64,000 nucleotides of DNA from Bactericera cockerelli. Taxonomy: Eukaryota > Arthropoda > Insecta > Hemiptera > Triozidae. The DNA is taken from the NCBI GenBank assembly GCA_024516035.1, contig CM044964.1, positions 2,243,784 through 2,307,783 on the forward strand, written 5' to 3'. Positions 50,872 to 62,689 of this stretch are shown here, piece by piece (position 1 is the stretch's first letter; each line of letters opens with the position of its first letter). Under the pieces are notes generated by a model. The model ran no database searches. It was given only the letters and a program-made list of their open reading frames with translations, and had not been told where the DNA came from. The translations under genes and the position numbers were made by a program.

Positions 50872-50910
50872 ACTTAGAGTACTTAGTTTAAAAAAAAAAT
50901 ATTTTTAGTC

Positions 50911-51068
50911 TGGCTGGGGGACTATAAACAGGGAGTAGACCAGCATTGACTTGGTTCTGGGGGCCCTTGTCAATTATTAGCCTCCTTGTAAAGACAGTGG
51001 TAGAATTGCTGAGTCATTCCTCCACTGTCAGGCTACCATCGTTCTCGATAACGCCACCCTATAATGAT
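50911..51068 (+). repeat. Repeat H, reference copy
   Basis: CTGGCTGGGGGACTATAAAC, AGGGAGTAGACCAGCATTGA, CTTGGTTCTGGGGGCCCTTG, TCAATTATTAGCCTCCTTGT, CATTCCTCCACTGTCAGGCT, CGCCACCCTATAATGATAAT. Confidence 0.75.
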
Positions 51069-51349
51069 AATATTTTTTTCTTGCAAAACCTTTCAAAAAA
51101 CACATTCTACTATCGTTCTCTAAATCTCACTATAATAATCCTTCTCTTTCTGTTTACAGGTAAGTTTGGAGAAGATTCCGCTATCTTAGAGTTTGCGCTC
51201 CATAGTTTGTGGTGGATGGTGCCATATACTACTTATGGCTGAGCCAATTTAACCGATCACTGAAAATGTATGGAAACTGTATGGTGAAACTGTAGTACTT
51301 AATTAGTGTAGTAAAAAAAAACTGCCACTTTATCATTAAGTATATTGTG

Positions 51350-51600
51350 CATTATACTATTTAAATGAATGCTTTGAGATTGGACTGGATTTTCCCCCAT
51401 TTGATCAACATCTCTTGATCTTTTTTTTTTTTTTTTTTTTAGACATTTCAGCATTGGTTAAAAATAACCCCCATACAGCCACTTGATGTTAAATTCTTAT
51501 CTTGTTCATTATACTACAAATGAATGCTTTGCAAGAGAATGGCCTGAATGTTTACCCCATTTGATCAAGTCTTTGTTTGTCCACTTGTAGTAGGTATACA
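51350..51600. repeat. Degenerate 165-bp direct duplication
   Basis: CATTATACTATTTAAATGAA..GCTTTGAGATT..CCCCATTTGATCAA recurs as CATTATACTACAAATGAATG..CCCCATTTGATCAAGTC. A 23-T run lies between. Confidence 0.7.
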
Positions 51601-51658
51601 AGTTTGTATACCTACTTGTATAGTGTATATAAGTTTGTACCTAATACAATGTACACTC

Positions 51659-51896
51659 CAGGCGCGACCCTTGGCAAAATGTTTGAGGGGTGCTGCCACA
51701 AAAACCGGACTAAAATGGGATTCATAGAGTCGCTCTTTCAATATGAGTTTGTTTACGATGCCAATCAAAACAATTAATTATTCCAGAAATATGTGATGAT
51801 TTTCATTGTGTACGAGCTAGGACTTGAGAAAATCCTCTCTTTTTTTCTTTTTTGTCCGGGGATACTGCAATTCCGCAGCTCCTAAGCACCGGCCTG
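51659..51896. mobile_element. hAT-type MITE (CAGGCG family), complete
   Basis: Ends CAGGCGCGACC and, reversed, CAGGCCGGTGC. Exact 8-bp duplication GTACACTC at 51651-51658 and 51897-51904. Interior in reverse orientation to 35607-35868 (AAAAACCGGACTAAAATGGG, CATTGTGTACGAGCTAGGAC). Confidence 0.85.
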
Positions 51897-51940
51897 GTAC
51901 ACTCATGTACTATATTGTATATACACCCATGTATATAGTA

Positions 51941-52106
51941 CAACGGTTCCCAACCTTTTTAGCTTGGGGGCCCAATGATATTTTTAAAACAATATTGAGG
52001 CCCACCCCTACTTATTTTGTACTGTTTTATTATTATTTCTTAAGTTTCGGCCAGCACCCGCGGCCCAGTAGCGAGCTGCCCACGGCCCACCAGTTCGGAA
52101 CAGCTG
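51941..52106. mobile_element. hAT-type MITE, second family
   Basis: Ends CAACGGTTCCCAACC and, reversed, CAGCTGTTCCGAACT. Exact 8-bp duplication ATATAGTA at 51933-51940 and 52107-52114. GGTTCCCAACCTTTTT is a familiar end of hAT-derived repeats in many animals. 166 bp, non-coding. Confidence 0.85.
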
Positions 52107-52126
52107 ATATAGTATATGTAATACTA

Positions 52127-53395
<1,269 letters not shown>

Positions 53396-53659
53396 ACACC
53401 CAAAGACATGTATGTCGACGGCGTAGATTATGTGGGTACTTCAATGCATTGTCCACTCTCCTGCGACTTGTGTAAATAAATCTTGATTGTATTTGTTTAT
53501 TCAGACAGGGTCGAACTGTGTTACTGTTTTTTGGCCTGACGTGGTTTGTACCGTTTTTTTTTTTTTTTTACACTTTATTTTTTATACAAAACAATCAACA
53601 ATAAATTAAGAAAAAAACTTAAAAATATATGCAAAAAAATAGACCATTATTATTATTTT
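53396..53659. other. Unassigned, AT-rich
   Basis: Contains one unit of the 27120-27200 tandem repeat (TTTTTTGGCCTGACGTGG) and a poly-T run at 53557-53571. Confidence 0.4.
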
Positions 53660-53890
53660 ATTTACTTCTTCTTCTTCTTTTACTCTGTCTTATTCCGCTC
53701 AAGCAGGGTCGACATTTTTTTTTTTTTTTTTTTTTTTTTTACGGCTGGATGCCCTTCCTAACGCCAACGATTCTATTTGACTTAATGTCCTGGATTAGGA
53801 CGGGGGTTTTACCCTCCATTCGCTGGGAATCGTACCAGCTACCCGCATTAACCTCAACCAGCCTGGGTAGCGCCGGAATTTTTTTTTTTT
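53660..53890 (-). mobile_element. SINE-D, head missing
   Basis: CTTCTTCTTCTTTTACTCTG, GCTCAAGCAGGGTCGAC, then a 28-T run in place of about 45 bp, GATGCCCTTCCTAACGCCAA and GCTACCCGCATTAACCTCAA. It ends at CGCCGGAATT before the tRNA-like head. Confidence 0.75.
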
Positions 53891-53928
53891 TTTTTTCTTA
53901 TTTACAATTGTTTCTAATCCAGGACGAA

Positions 53929-53955
53929 GTTGTGTGGCATTCTGTGCCACACAAC
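53929..53955. repeat. Perfect 11-bp hairpin
   Basis: GTTGTGTGGCA-TTCTG-TGCCACACAAC. No T-run follows, so it is not terminator-like. Function unknown. Confidence 0.6.
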
Positions 53956-54189
53956 GTCTAGGGAGACTCTTTGTTGTTCATCTGGGCCTTCCCAGTACAC
54001 CTACCCACTTACAAAGGTTCCAGCATAATAGAGGACTAGAGGAGGCCATTGAATTTGTTATAAGGGACAATGAGGTAGACGCAAAAAGCATTGTCCTTTA
54101 GATATGGTTCCAGACGGCATTGGGTGAGCTTTTGTGGAATGTTTCATGTTCAATCAAGCTTTTGTAGATTGAAGTTTTGAGCCATTGTC
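53956..54189. other. Unassigned, single-copy-looking
   Basis: Balanced composition, no match, no frame. Confidence 0.4.
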
Positions 54190-54360
54190 TGTGTATTATC
54201 TGTCTCTCTGTCTCTCTCTCTCCCTCTCTCTCTCTTCCTGTCTCTTTCTTTCTCTCTCCCTCTATCAATATCTCTTTTACTTTCTCCGCCTCTCTATTTT
54301 TTTTCTCGTTCTCATTCTCTTTCTTTTACTTTTTCTCTTTCTCTCTCTCTTTTATTAACA
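54190..54360. repeat. (CT)n tract
   Basis: CTCTCTCTC with TTTCT interruptions. Confidence 0.9.
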
Positions 54361-54484
54361 CTAATATACGATACACTAATGGTATAGTGTTATTCGTGAT
54401 TAACACAAATACAATAACTCATTTCAAGGGGCAACTAATGCCTGAAAAAACTCCTGGAATCAAATGAACAAATCTAAGGAACAA

Positions 54485-54625
54485 CTATAAGTTATCATAT
54501 TTGTGTTAATAATTACAATCGTGACATCACAACTACTCAGTTCAAAATCCGCTCTGCTAAATTATTGCTTAACTTGAGACTTGAACCACCGACCTCCCAT
54601 TACCCCATCGAAAAGTCTACCCACG
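54485..54625 (-). mobile_element. SINE-E
   Basis: AAGTTATCATATTTGTGTTA, CAACTACTCAGTTC..ATCCGCTCTGCTAAA and ACTTGAGACTTGAACCACCG. The head end is worn (CCCCATCGAAAAGTCTACC). Confidence 0.7.
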
Positions 54626-54889
54626 TCTATCTAAAGAACTAGTTCAGTGAACTGCTCAACAATCCTCGCGAAAACTTCCCTCATAAAGATGTATGACTGT
54701 ATGTATCCGTTTTATTACCAAGTTTATGGGCTATAAAACACCTGGTACTTTATCAGAGGATACAATGCCAGCTGCTTGACATAAATAGTTGAGCAGGGGT
54801 TTTGTAAATGCTTTGTAACGGCAGTGTGTCTGCATTGTGAATACAATGGTATTGTAGTAATAGCGGTACTTGGGCTTTGTAGTAATAGC

Positions 54890-54995
54890 GGTACAACTTC
54901 GCACTTTTCTGTTTATATACTGATTAAAATAGAGAGGTTTGTTGATGGCATGGATATACATATCTATTACCTGCTGATGAGAGCAAATGAGCTGT
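54890..54995 (+). mobile_element. Hammerhead-repeat family, ribozyme broken
   Basis: TACAACTTCGCACTTTTCTG, then AAAATAGAGAGGTTTGTTGA, and the core start ATTACCTG-CTGATGA-GAGC (54966-54984). It then reads AAATGAGCTGT instead of GCTC-GAAA, and joins a SINE-C fragment (TTTCTCACGAGGTGTGAGTG). The 3' half of the ribozyme is lost. Confidence 0.65.
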
Positions 54996-55069
54996 ATTTT
55001 TTCTCACGAGGTGTGAGTGGACCAAGGCACAGCATTATTACTTAAGTATATAATTCCGCTTTTTTGTTT

Positions 55070-55330
55070 TTAAGTACATAATTATACTTGTACCTACTAT
55101 AGGAACTTACATTAAAATGTAAGCACAGTACATACAAATAGCATTTATACCTAATATGACTAAATTTAGATCGTAATCATATAAGTCTCGTACATAGTAC
55201 ATAGAAAGAAAAGTACACACAAATAGCATTAATACCTAATATGACTCTGTTTAGATAGTAATTACAGTATGTACATTGTATAGAAACGTAAATAGAAAGA
55301 TAAGTACAGACTGATGGCTTTTATAGATGT
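55070..55330. repeat. About 90-bp degenerate tandem repeat
   Basis: ACAAATAGCATTTATACCTA then ATATGACTAAATTTAGAT recurs as ACAAATAGCATTAATACCTA and ATATGACTCTGTTTAGATAG. A third, weaker unit follows. Confidence 0.75.
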
Positions 55331-55611
55331 ACAAGTACAGATTGAGAAGTGGTTCCATTCAAATTGGAGAGCGCTGCATCCCTGTGGAGTTTCAAAATGT
55401 AAAGAAAGCTCTCTCAAAAGTTTATCCACTCTCTGCATTATCCCAACACTTGCAAGTTTGTTATGGAGATTATCTCAACACTAATGTTGCCAACAGGGTG
55501 TGACGGAAGTTTCTCAACTTTGCAAAGTGATTATGAACAGGGTCCGTCGAAAGTCTGTTATTATTTCCGTGCGAATTCGATCAAGTTTTATGTAAGGTAT
55601 AATAGTAAAAT
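55331..55611. other. Unassigned, single-copy-looking
   Basis: Balanced composition (GTGGTTCCATTCAAATTGGA..), no match in the window and no frame over 60 codons. Confidence 0.4.
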
Positions 55612-55785
55612 TATAATTCCGTGTCCGTGAGATAGGTATTGATACCTAAATCACGGTGCTCAGAGGATTATATGGACGCCAAGATCTAATGTCTAGGCTC
55701 CTTTCATGTCCATTGATGAATCTATTCGGTTTTATCGTCCTGACCTGAGGTAGACAGGACGGGGGTTTTAACCTCCAAGATAGAT
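55612..55785 (-). mobile_element. SINE-D variant 3' region only
   Basis: CGTGTCCGTGAGATAGGTAT, CTAAATCACGGTGCTCAGAG, TAGGCTCCTTTCATGTCCAT and ACAGGACGGGGGTTTTAACC match 42795-42960. The tRNA-like head and centre are absent. Confidence 0.65.
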
Positions 55786-55974
55786 AAAGACTATAAAGAG
55801 GAAGTGGACTGATTTGATTGATTCTATTTAGAGACTGAGAAGAAATGAAAATTGTTGAGTAATACAAACTACCTTGCAAGAGAAAATAAGAAAAGCGGAA
55901 AATATAAAATTAAAAACAAAGAAAAAGGCGGCAGAAAAGGAAAAATAAAACCGAAAAAGAGAAAGAGCAAAATC

Positions 55975-56035
55975 AGTATCAGTATAAACAGAAAAGTGAG
56001 AAGTTGTCCTAGATGCACATTGTACGTGTACATGA
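55975..56035 (-). mobile_element. Hammerhead-repeat family, fragment
   Basis: CAGTATAAACAGAAAAGTGA and GAAGTTGTCCTAGATGCACA, the reverse of the unit start at 24345-24395. No ribozyme core. Confidence 0.6.
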
Positions 56036-56039
56036 ACAA

Positions 56040-56400
56040 GAAGTACGAAAAAAGAAAATGAGACAGAAAAGGAGATAGAGAGGAATGAGAGGAAAAGAAA
56101 TCAAAGAAATTGAGCAAGAAAGAAAGACAATGAGTAAGAATGTAGGAAATGAGAGGAAGAAATAAAGATAGAAAGAAATAGAGAACGTAAATGAAATAGA
56201 GAAAAAAGAATTAGAGACAAAAAAAATAAGACAGAGAGGAATAGCAGGAAAAGAAATCAAAGAAATAGAGTGAGAAAGATCAGAAAAAAGACAATGAGTA
56301 AGAGGAAATGAGAGGATAAAGAAACAAAGATAGATAGAAATAGAGAACGTAAATAAAAAGAGCAAAAAAGAAAAAGAGATAGAAAAAAGGAGAAAAGGAG
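56040..56400. repeat. A/G-rich sequence with a 175-bp direct duplication
   Basis: GAAATCAAAGAAATTGAGCA..GACAATGAGTAAGA..AATAGAGAACGTAAAT occurs twice, from about 56097 and about 56252, with small indels. Confidence 0.75.
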
Positions 56401-56408
56401 AAAAGAGA

Positions 56409-56469
56409 AATCAAAAAGATTGAGCAAGAAAGATTTTATTCTGATCTTTCTTGCTCAATCTTTTTGATT
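56409..56469. repeat. Perfect 26-bp inverted repeat, 9-nt loop
   Basis: The arms 56409-56434 and 56444-56469 are exactly complementary (starts AATCAAAAAGATTGAGCAAG) around TTTATTCTG. The left arm is a further copy of the AAATTGAGCAAGAAAG segment in the flanking A/G-rich repeat, so the right arm is an inverted duplication of it. Confidence 0.9.
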
Positions 56470-56929
56470 ATGAAACGAGAGGAAAAAGAAATAAAGATAG
56501 AGAGCAAAAAAGAACACAGAAAGGAAAAAGAGGAAGAGTCTTAAAAAAGATTGAGCAAGAAGATCAGGAGTAAGACAGTAGCAACAGGAAAATATAGATA
56601 AAGATAGAAATGAATAAAAAACGTAAATGAGAAATTAGAGAAAAAAAGAAATTTTCATAAGAGGGTTAGAAGGGGGAGAGGGGTGGATAAATGGGAGTAG
56701 AAATTGGGGGGAGAGAAGTAGGAAAAGAAGGAGGGAGGGGAGAAGGAGTTTCCCCTCAATGGAGGAGGCAGGGAAGTAGAAGGAGAAGGAGGCATTTTCA
56801 TGTAATGACGTTCTGGATGATTAATTGATTAAACATAATACTTAATTAGTATTTAATCGAATCGTTACACTTCCTTCCTACTCCCCTAATACTTATCTCC
56901 CTCCAACCCTGTCCAATAGTTCTCTTTCC
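56470..56929. other. A/G-rich unassigned
   Basis: Purine-biased low complexity to 56790, then a short AT-rich spacer. A further AAAGATTGAGCAAGAAGAT is at 56547. Confidence 0.5.
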
Positions 56930-57440
56930 TCTCTCTTTTCCATTCTCTCCCTGCTTCACTCCCTCTTCTTCTCTCTCTCTATCTCTCTTTCTCTTTCCTC
57001 TCTCTCTCTATTTTTCCTCTTTTTTTCTGTCTCTCCCAGTTCTCTTTATGTTGATTCTTCTCTCTTCCTGTTTCTTTCTCTCTCTCTCTTTTTCCCACTC
57101 TCTCTTTATTTCTCCCTCCCACTCCCTATTTCTCTCTTTAATTCTCTCTCTCTCCCTTTCTCAGTTTCTCTCTCTCTCTCTCTCTCCTACTCCCTCTCCC
57201 TTTCTCAGTTTCTCTCTCTCTCTATCCCTCTCTCTTTCGCCCTCTCTCTCTCTCTCAGCTTCTCTCTCTCTACTCTATCTCTCTCCTACTTACATTCTTT
57301 CTCTCTTTTCTCTACCTGTCTCTTTCCCTCTCATTCTCTCTTTCAATTCTATTTCTCTCTAAAGACCTCCCTACCTCTCTCTTACTCAAACTCTCTGTCT
57401 TTCTCTCTATCTCTCTCTCTCTTTCTGTCTGTCAATCTAT
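56930..57440. repeat. (CT)n tract
   Basis: CTCTCTCT with TTTCTCAGTTTCTC modules repeated at about 57163 and 57203. Confidence 0.9.
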
Positions 57441-57482
57441 TTTTCTTTAAGTGCCTCCCTCCCTCTATTTCCTCCCAATCTT

Positions 57483-57791
57483 GTATGTATGTATGTACGA
57501 ATTTCTTTGTGGTGAAGCACAAGGCCTCTTCACAATTTTTGTGGGTAGCGCAGCATTACTAAGAGCCTCCTTTACATTTCGAATTATTCTATTACATTAA
57601 TTTCTTTTTACTCTGGTAATGCCGCCACTGGTCGTTACTCATACAAGTAACTACTCATTTTTCCTCACGAGGTATGAGTGGACCCCGAACATCCAAGTAC
57701 AGAGCAGAAAAAATTCTCCCCCGCTGGGAATCAAACCCAGGTCACCATGTGTGCAATGCCTAGCGCGCTAACTCGCTCTGCCACAGTGACA
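57483..57791 (-). mobile_element. SINE-C, full length with 18-bp target-site duplication
   Basis: The repeat CTATTTCCTCCCAATCTT is at 57465-57482 and 57792-57809. On the minus strand the element runs from the head GTCACTGTGGCAGAGCGAGT (A-box region) and B-box CTGGGTTTGATTCCC, through GGATGTTCGGGGTCCACTCA and ACGACCAGTGGCGGCATTAC, to a (CATA)n tail. 309 bp. Inserted in a CT tract. Confidence 0.9.
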
Positions 57792-58009
57792 CTATTTCCT
57801 CCCAATCTTCATATTTCCTCTTTCTATCTCTCCCCCCTCATTGAGTACACATTAATGGGTAGATCACAGTAGCACGATAGTTAAAGCGAAGTTTAGTGGT
57901 TCATATATCTACTTTGCATTTTCTTGTGATTTGCATAACCATGACAAATTTGATACGACTTTAACTCAACCATTGTTTGTATATTGTTAATCAGAGTGAA
58001 AAATAAATA

Positions 58010-58450
58010 GAAAGAAGGTGGGAGAGAGAGAACAAGTTAATTGTGAGAGGGAAGAAGTTAATTGAGGGAGAGAGAGAGAGAAAGGGAGAGAGAGTAAGAG
58101 AGAGAGAGAGAGAGAGCGAGAGAGAAAGAGAGAGAGAGTAACAGAGAGAGAAGAAAGACATTGTGAAGGAGGGAGAGAAAGAAAGAGGAGAAAGACATTG
58201 AGAGAGGGAGAGAGAGATAGAGAGAAGAAGGATATTGAGAGAGGGAGAAAGAGAAATAGAAAAGAAGGATATTGAGAGAGGGAGAAAGAGAAATAGAAAA
58301 GAAGGATATTGAGAGAGGGAGAAAGAGAAATAGAAAAGAAGGATATTGAGAGAGGGAGAAAGAGAAATAGAGAAGAAGATATTGAGAGAGGGAGAGAGAG
58401 AAATAGAAAAGAAGGATACTGAGAGAGGGAGAGAGAAAGATAGAGAGGTA
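58010..58450. repeat. GA tract with a 37-bp tandem array
   Basis: 58185-58440 holds about seven units of GAAGGATATTGAGAGAGGGA then GAAAGAGAAATAGAAAA. The rest is (GA)n. Confidence 0.9.
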
Positions 58451-58840
58451 TCATGGGAAAGTTGAAAGGTGGTGAGTTAACTTGTGAGAAGAGGGTAGAG
58501 CACTTTTCCGGAAGAGTAAATTTCCCTTGGTAGGCTTATTATTAAATAAAAGGTTCCGTTTCGAAAAATTAGCAAAAAATACCTTAAAAAATATTACAAA
58601 AAGTTTGAAATTATCCTTGCTTAAGGGTCTTTTCGTTTTTTTTTTTTGTCATATCTCTGGTTTTCATTTTTTTTTCATATCTCTAGTTGCTTTCCCTTTT
58701 AAAAAATACCCCGAAGAAAAATTGCTCTTGATTTATCTTCTTTTGATTTACTATAAAAAGCGAACACAATACTTGCCGATTTCTAATATTAGAAATTTTC
58801 GCGAAGTATGATCTATTTTAAATATTGGAGAAAGAAATAA
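58451..58840. other. Unassigned
   Basis: TTTCATATCTCTGGTTTTCA and TTTCATATCTCTAGTTGC form a small repeat at 58650. The palindrome GATTTCTAATATTAGAAATT is at 58778. No gene. Confidence 0.4.
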
Positions 58841-59269
58841 AAAAAAGAGGAGGAAAGAAAGGAAAATTAGAAAATATAGAAAAAAGGAGAAAAAAGAAGA
58901 AAAAGGAGGAATTTTAAAAAGAAAAGAAAATTGAGAAAGAAAAAGAGAAGAGAGAGAGAGAGAAGAGAGATGAAGATAGAGAAAGGAAAAGAGATAAAGA
59001 AAGAAAAAGAGAGAGAGTTATAAGGGTAAGCGGAATAGGAGTGTGCAAAAGAAATAACATTTAGTTTTTTCAACAACTAGAAAAAATTCACGATAGAGAC
59101 CTGGAATTTTACCAGAATAAAGTCAGCAATATTTGAAAATGTTCTAAAAACTTTAGAATGAAACGTCGAACAGATATTTTTGTTTTGCGAATTCAGTATT
59201 GACCATTTTTTTTTTTTTTTTTAGCAATTTAACGAAGAATTCTGCGGTACGATTATATTTTTGAGAATA
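58841..59269. other. A/G-rich then unassigned
   Basis: Purine low complexity to 59010. 59040-59200 is ordinary sequence without a match, and a poly-T run is at 59208-59222. Confidence 0.45.
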
Positions 59270-59550
59270 CCCGTATAAGAGTAAAAAGAGAGGCATAAAA
59301 TAAAGGAAGAGAGAGTTAGTGGGGTTAAAAGAGATTGAGAAAGAGAGATAGATGGAGGGAAAGAGAAAGAGAGAGAAGGATAGATACCCGGTATAAGAGT
59401 AAAAAAGAGAGGCATAAAGTAAGAAGAAGAGAAAGTAGTGGATTTAAGAGAGATTGAGAAAGAGAGATAGGGGGAGAGGGAAAAGAAAGAGAAGGGAAAG
59501 AGAAAGAGAGAGAAGATAGATAGAGAGAAGGAGGGGGGGAAGTCAGACAC
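59270..59550. repeat. 122-bp direct tandem duplication in purine-rich sequence
   Basis: TAAGAGTAAAAAGAGAGGCA..GAGATTGAGAAAGAGAGATA occurs at about 59276 and 59394, with TACCCGGTATAAGAG at the join. Confidence 0.8.
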
Positions 59551-59954
59551 GAACATAAATCATTCAAAAAATTGCCTCAGGCTTGAAAGAGAAACGGGAT
59601 GTATTTTATTATTATTATTTTAAAGGCGGATATTATAAAAAATACAACATGATATGAAAAATCCATTTCCACCCCTCTTTTTCTGTTTCGTTTCCTCTTT
59701 GTCTCTCTCCTGAGTCTTTTATTCTCTTTTTTACAATCTATCTTTATCTCTTTCTCTCCTTGCATTATGCTCCCATTTTCTCCTTTACTTTCACTATCTC
59801 TCCCTACATTTCCCTCCATCTCTATTTATTTTCTTATCTGTCTAACTCTTGTTATTGAATAAGTTTATGTACTATGTATTTTTAAGTTTTTTTTTTTTTT
59901 TTTTTTTTAATTACCTACATTATAAAAATGGAGTAATTTCTCCGTGAACTTAAC

Positions 59955-59991
<37 letters not shown>

Positions 59992-60414
59992 CTTCAACTT
60001 TTCTCTCTCTCTACCAATCTATCTTTCTTTACCTTACTTACTCTCTCCTTTTCTTCTCCTTTCTCTCACCACATTTTTTTCTTTCTCATTTTTTTTTTAT
60101 CTCTATCTCTTCTTCGTTATCCAAAAAACTCTCTCTCTCTCTCTCCTTTCTTTCTTTCTCTTTTGAAACCTTTATCTTATTTGATTTTCATACTCTCTCT
60201 TTTAAAATCTCATCTCCTTTTTCATAATATTCAAAATAATCTCACTTTCTCTATTTCTCATTAGGGTGTGTGTGTGTGTGTTATTTTTCTGAACAAAAGC
60301 AACATCAGTAGACTGGATCAATAGATCATAGATCCACTCCTGGTGTAACACCCTCTCGGGGATGCCTCACACCTTGAGAGAGGAGACACCCTTGTAAATA
60401 ATATTAATAATCTT
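59551..60414. other. CT- and T-rich unassigned stretch
   Basis: Pyrimidine-biased throughout, T25 at 59889-59908 and A35 at 59957-59988, and a (GT)n at 60266-60281. 60300-60390 looks single-copy. No gene. Confidence 0.5.
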
Positions 60415-60550
60415 AAAAATTATCATATAACTGTTTTTATCACAACTTCTCAAACTCTCTTCACAAAATCCACGCCGAAACCGAGACTTGAACCACCGAC
60501 ATCCAGGTTACAAGTCTGCCGCCTTATCGATCCAGCTACTGAGGTCGGTC
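60415..60550 (-). mobile_element. SINE-E, near full length
   Basis: AAAATTATCATATAACTG.., CACAACTTCTCAAACTCTCT, GAGACTTGAACCACCGACAT and TATCGATCCAGCTACTGAGG. Confidence 0.75.
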
Positions 60551-61004
60551 AGATACCTTAGAAAATAATAATAATAATAATAATATTACCACAATCACAA
60601 TATCCAGTGCTACACCACCACACCAGGTTCATTATTAAATACGTGCAAAATAGGGAAGCGCGAAAAAATGTGAAATATTTTTAATATCACTCGAAAGCAT
60701 GCCGTCGTAATAACTGCATTGCTGAGGTGCCGTTTCATTTAATTTCTGCTAACTATAACACTGAAGAATTTTCCTGCGATGAGCTTCATTTTCAATTAAA
60801 AATATATTTATATATATGTAATATGTATATATATTTATTTAAAAAATTCATTTGCATCGCAAGATTTTAATTAAAGCAATCATTAACCATGTAAAAAAAT
60901 GTTTGGGCGTGATGTTGGAAAAATAAATTCTCAAGAACTAGGTGAGTAGATTGAAAATAGAATAAGCACACGTGTTATAACATGTCTACCATGTTGAATT
61001 TATT
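60551..61004. other. AT-rich unassigned
   Basis: (AAT)n at 60565-60585, TATATATA runs at 60800-60835. 60650-60790 looks single-copy. Confidence 0.4.
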
Positions 61005-61090
61005 ACCCACCTAGCTTGAACGGTAAGATAGTGGACTTGTAACCTGTGGGTTGTTGGTTCGAGTCCCGAGTTTGGTAAAGATTCAGATGT
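61005..61090 (+). mobile_element. SINE-E-like head
   Basis: CCACCTAGCTTGAACGGTAA, GATAGTGGACTTGTAACCTG and TTGTTGGTTCGAGTCCCGAG. The B-box is better preserved than in most SINE-E copies. Confidence 0.6.
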
Positions 61091-61164
61091 CTAATAATTT
61101 CGCCCTAAAAATTATGAGAAATTCGTGCACACCTTTGCATCACCCCACTGTCCCCATTGCTTTG

Positions 61165-61935
61165 TTCTTTTGTTGTTGTTGTTGCTGTTATTGTTGTTGA
61201 TGTTGTTGGTGTTGTTGTTGTTGTTGATGTTAATATTGTTGTTGTTGTTGGTGTTGTTATTGTTGTTGATGTTGTTGCTGTTATTGTTGTTGATGTTGTT
61301 GGTGTTGTTGTTGTTGTTGATGTTAATATTGTTGTTGTTGTTGGTGTTGTTATTGTTGTTGATGTTGTTGCTGTTATTGTTGTTGATGTTGTTGGTGTTG
61401 TTGTTGTTGTTGATGTTAATATTGTTGTTGTTGTTGGTGTTGTTGTTGATGTTGTTGCTGTTATTGTTGTTGATGTTGTTGGTGTTGTTGTTGTTGTTGA
61501 TGTTAATATTGTTGTTGTTGTTGGTGTTGTTATTGTTGTTGTTGGTGTTCTTGTTGGTGTTTTGTTGTTATTGTTGATGTTGTTTTTGGTGTTATTGTTG
61601 ATTTGGTTGTTGCTGTTATTGTTGTTGTGGATGTTGTTATTGTTGTTGTGGATGTTGTTGATATTGTTGTTATGGATGTTTGTTGTTGTTGTTGGTGTTG
61701 TTGTTGATGTTGTTGTTGTTGGTTGTGTTGTTGTTGTTTGTTGTTGGTGTTCTTGTTGGTGTTAATGTTGTTGTTGTTGTTGTTGTTGTTGTTGCTCTTA
61801 TTGTTGTTGTTGATGTTGTTGTTGTTGGTGTTATTGTTGTTGTTGATATTGTTGTTTATTGTTGAAGTTGTTGATGGTATTGAAGTTGTTGTTTTTGTTC
61901 TTGTTGATGTTGTTGTTTTTGTTCTTGTTGTTCTT
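61165..61935. repeat. (GTT)n array with a 120-bp higher-order unit
   Basis: TGTTGCTGTTATTGTTGTTG, TGTTGTTGATGTTAATATTG and TTGTTGGTGTTGTTATTG recur in the same order about four times from 61180 to 61535. The array then becomes irregular. Leu and Val homopolymer frames are artefacts. Confidence 0.9.
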
Positions 61936-62165
61936 TTTCAAGGCCATTGCGTTTCTAATCAGACTTTATCAGACCTTGCTGAAAGTTTGCAGAGTAACAG
62001 TAAGAACACTGCAAGAGTCGGAGGAAGACTTCTTATCTTTATTGAATAACTTCTGTGCAACGGCAATGTTTAAATACAAATGGCTCCGTTATGGCCGTTT
62101 AATAGAACGCCAGGCTGTTACCAACACTTTTATTATCGTGGTTAGACGTTATGACTCCATGTTGC
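61936..62165 (+). other. Single-copy-looking stretch with a possible exon
   Basis: Follows a TTGTTCTTTTTCAAG acceptor-like sequence. The frame KAIAFLIRLYQTLLKVCRVT..FCATAMFKYKWLRYGRLIER stays open for about 75 codons with ordinary composition. I recognise no family. It could be an exon, a transposon remnant or chance. Confidence 0.25.
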
Positions 62166-62689
62166 ATTGCTTTCTCTCTCTCTCTCTCTTTCTAATTCTC
62201 TTTTCGTCTTATATGTAACAGTCTTATCTCAATGTTCATCATTATTTTTTTCCTCCTCTTTTTCTTTCTCTATCTCTTTCTCTTTCTACTTTATTTCTCT
62301 CTTTCTCTCTCTCTCTTTTCGTCTGCTATTTAAGAATTACTTCCGAGAAATTTCTAATATTAGAAATCGGAAGTATTTTGTTCGTTTTTGTAAAAAAAAA
62401 AAATGATATATTTTTGCTCCGATTTCAATGTTTTTCTTTTTTTTTAATGTCTAACTATTTCTTTATCTTTCTCCCTTTCCTGACATCTGTTACCACATCG
62501 TCCACAAGGTCTTTATGCCTCCCATATTCCATTCCTCCCATATATCATCCCTCTCATTTACTATCCCTCCCCTACTCACCACAATACCCACCAGAGTGTG
62601 ATGAATCGTCCAATGGGATTGTCAGGTCTGTGGTTTTGGTTTTGGGTATGATGAGACCTACCCTTCACTACCTCTTTATTCTCTCTCTC
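62166..62689. other. CT-rich, a small repeat and unassigned sequence
   Basis: CT tract to 62330. At 62343-62430, TTTCTAATATTAGAAATCGG then AAGTATTTTGTTCGTTTTTG and CTCCGATTTCAATG match 6675-6755 and 5205-5275. The rest is pyrimidine-rich and unassigned. Confidence 0.5.
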
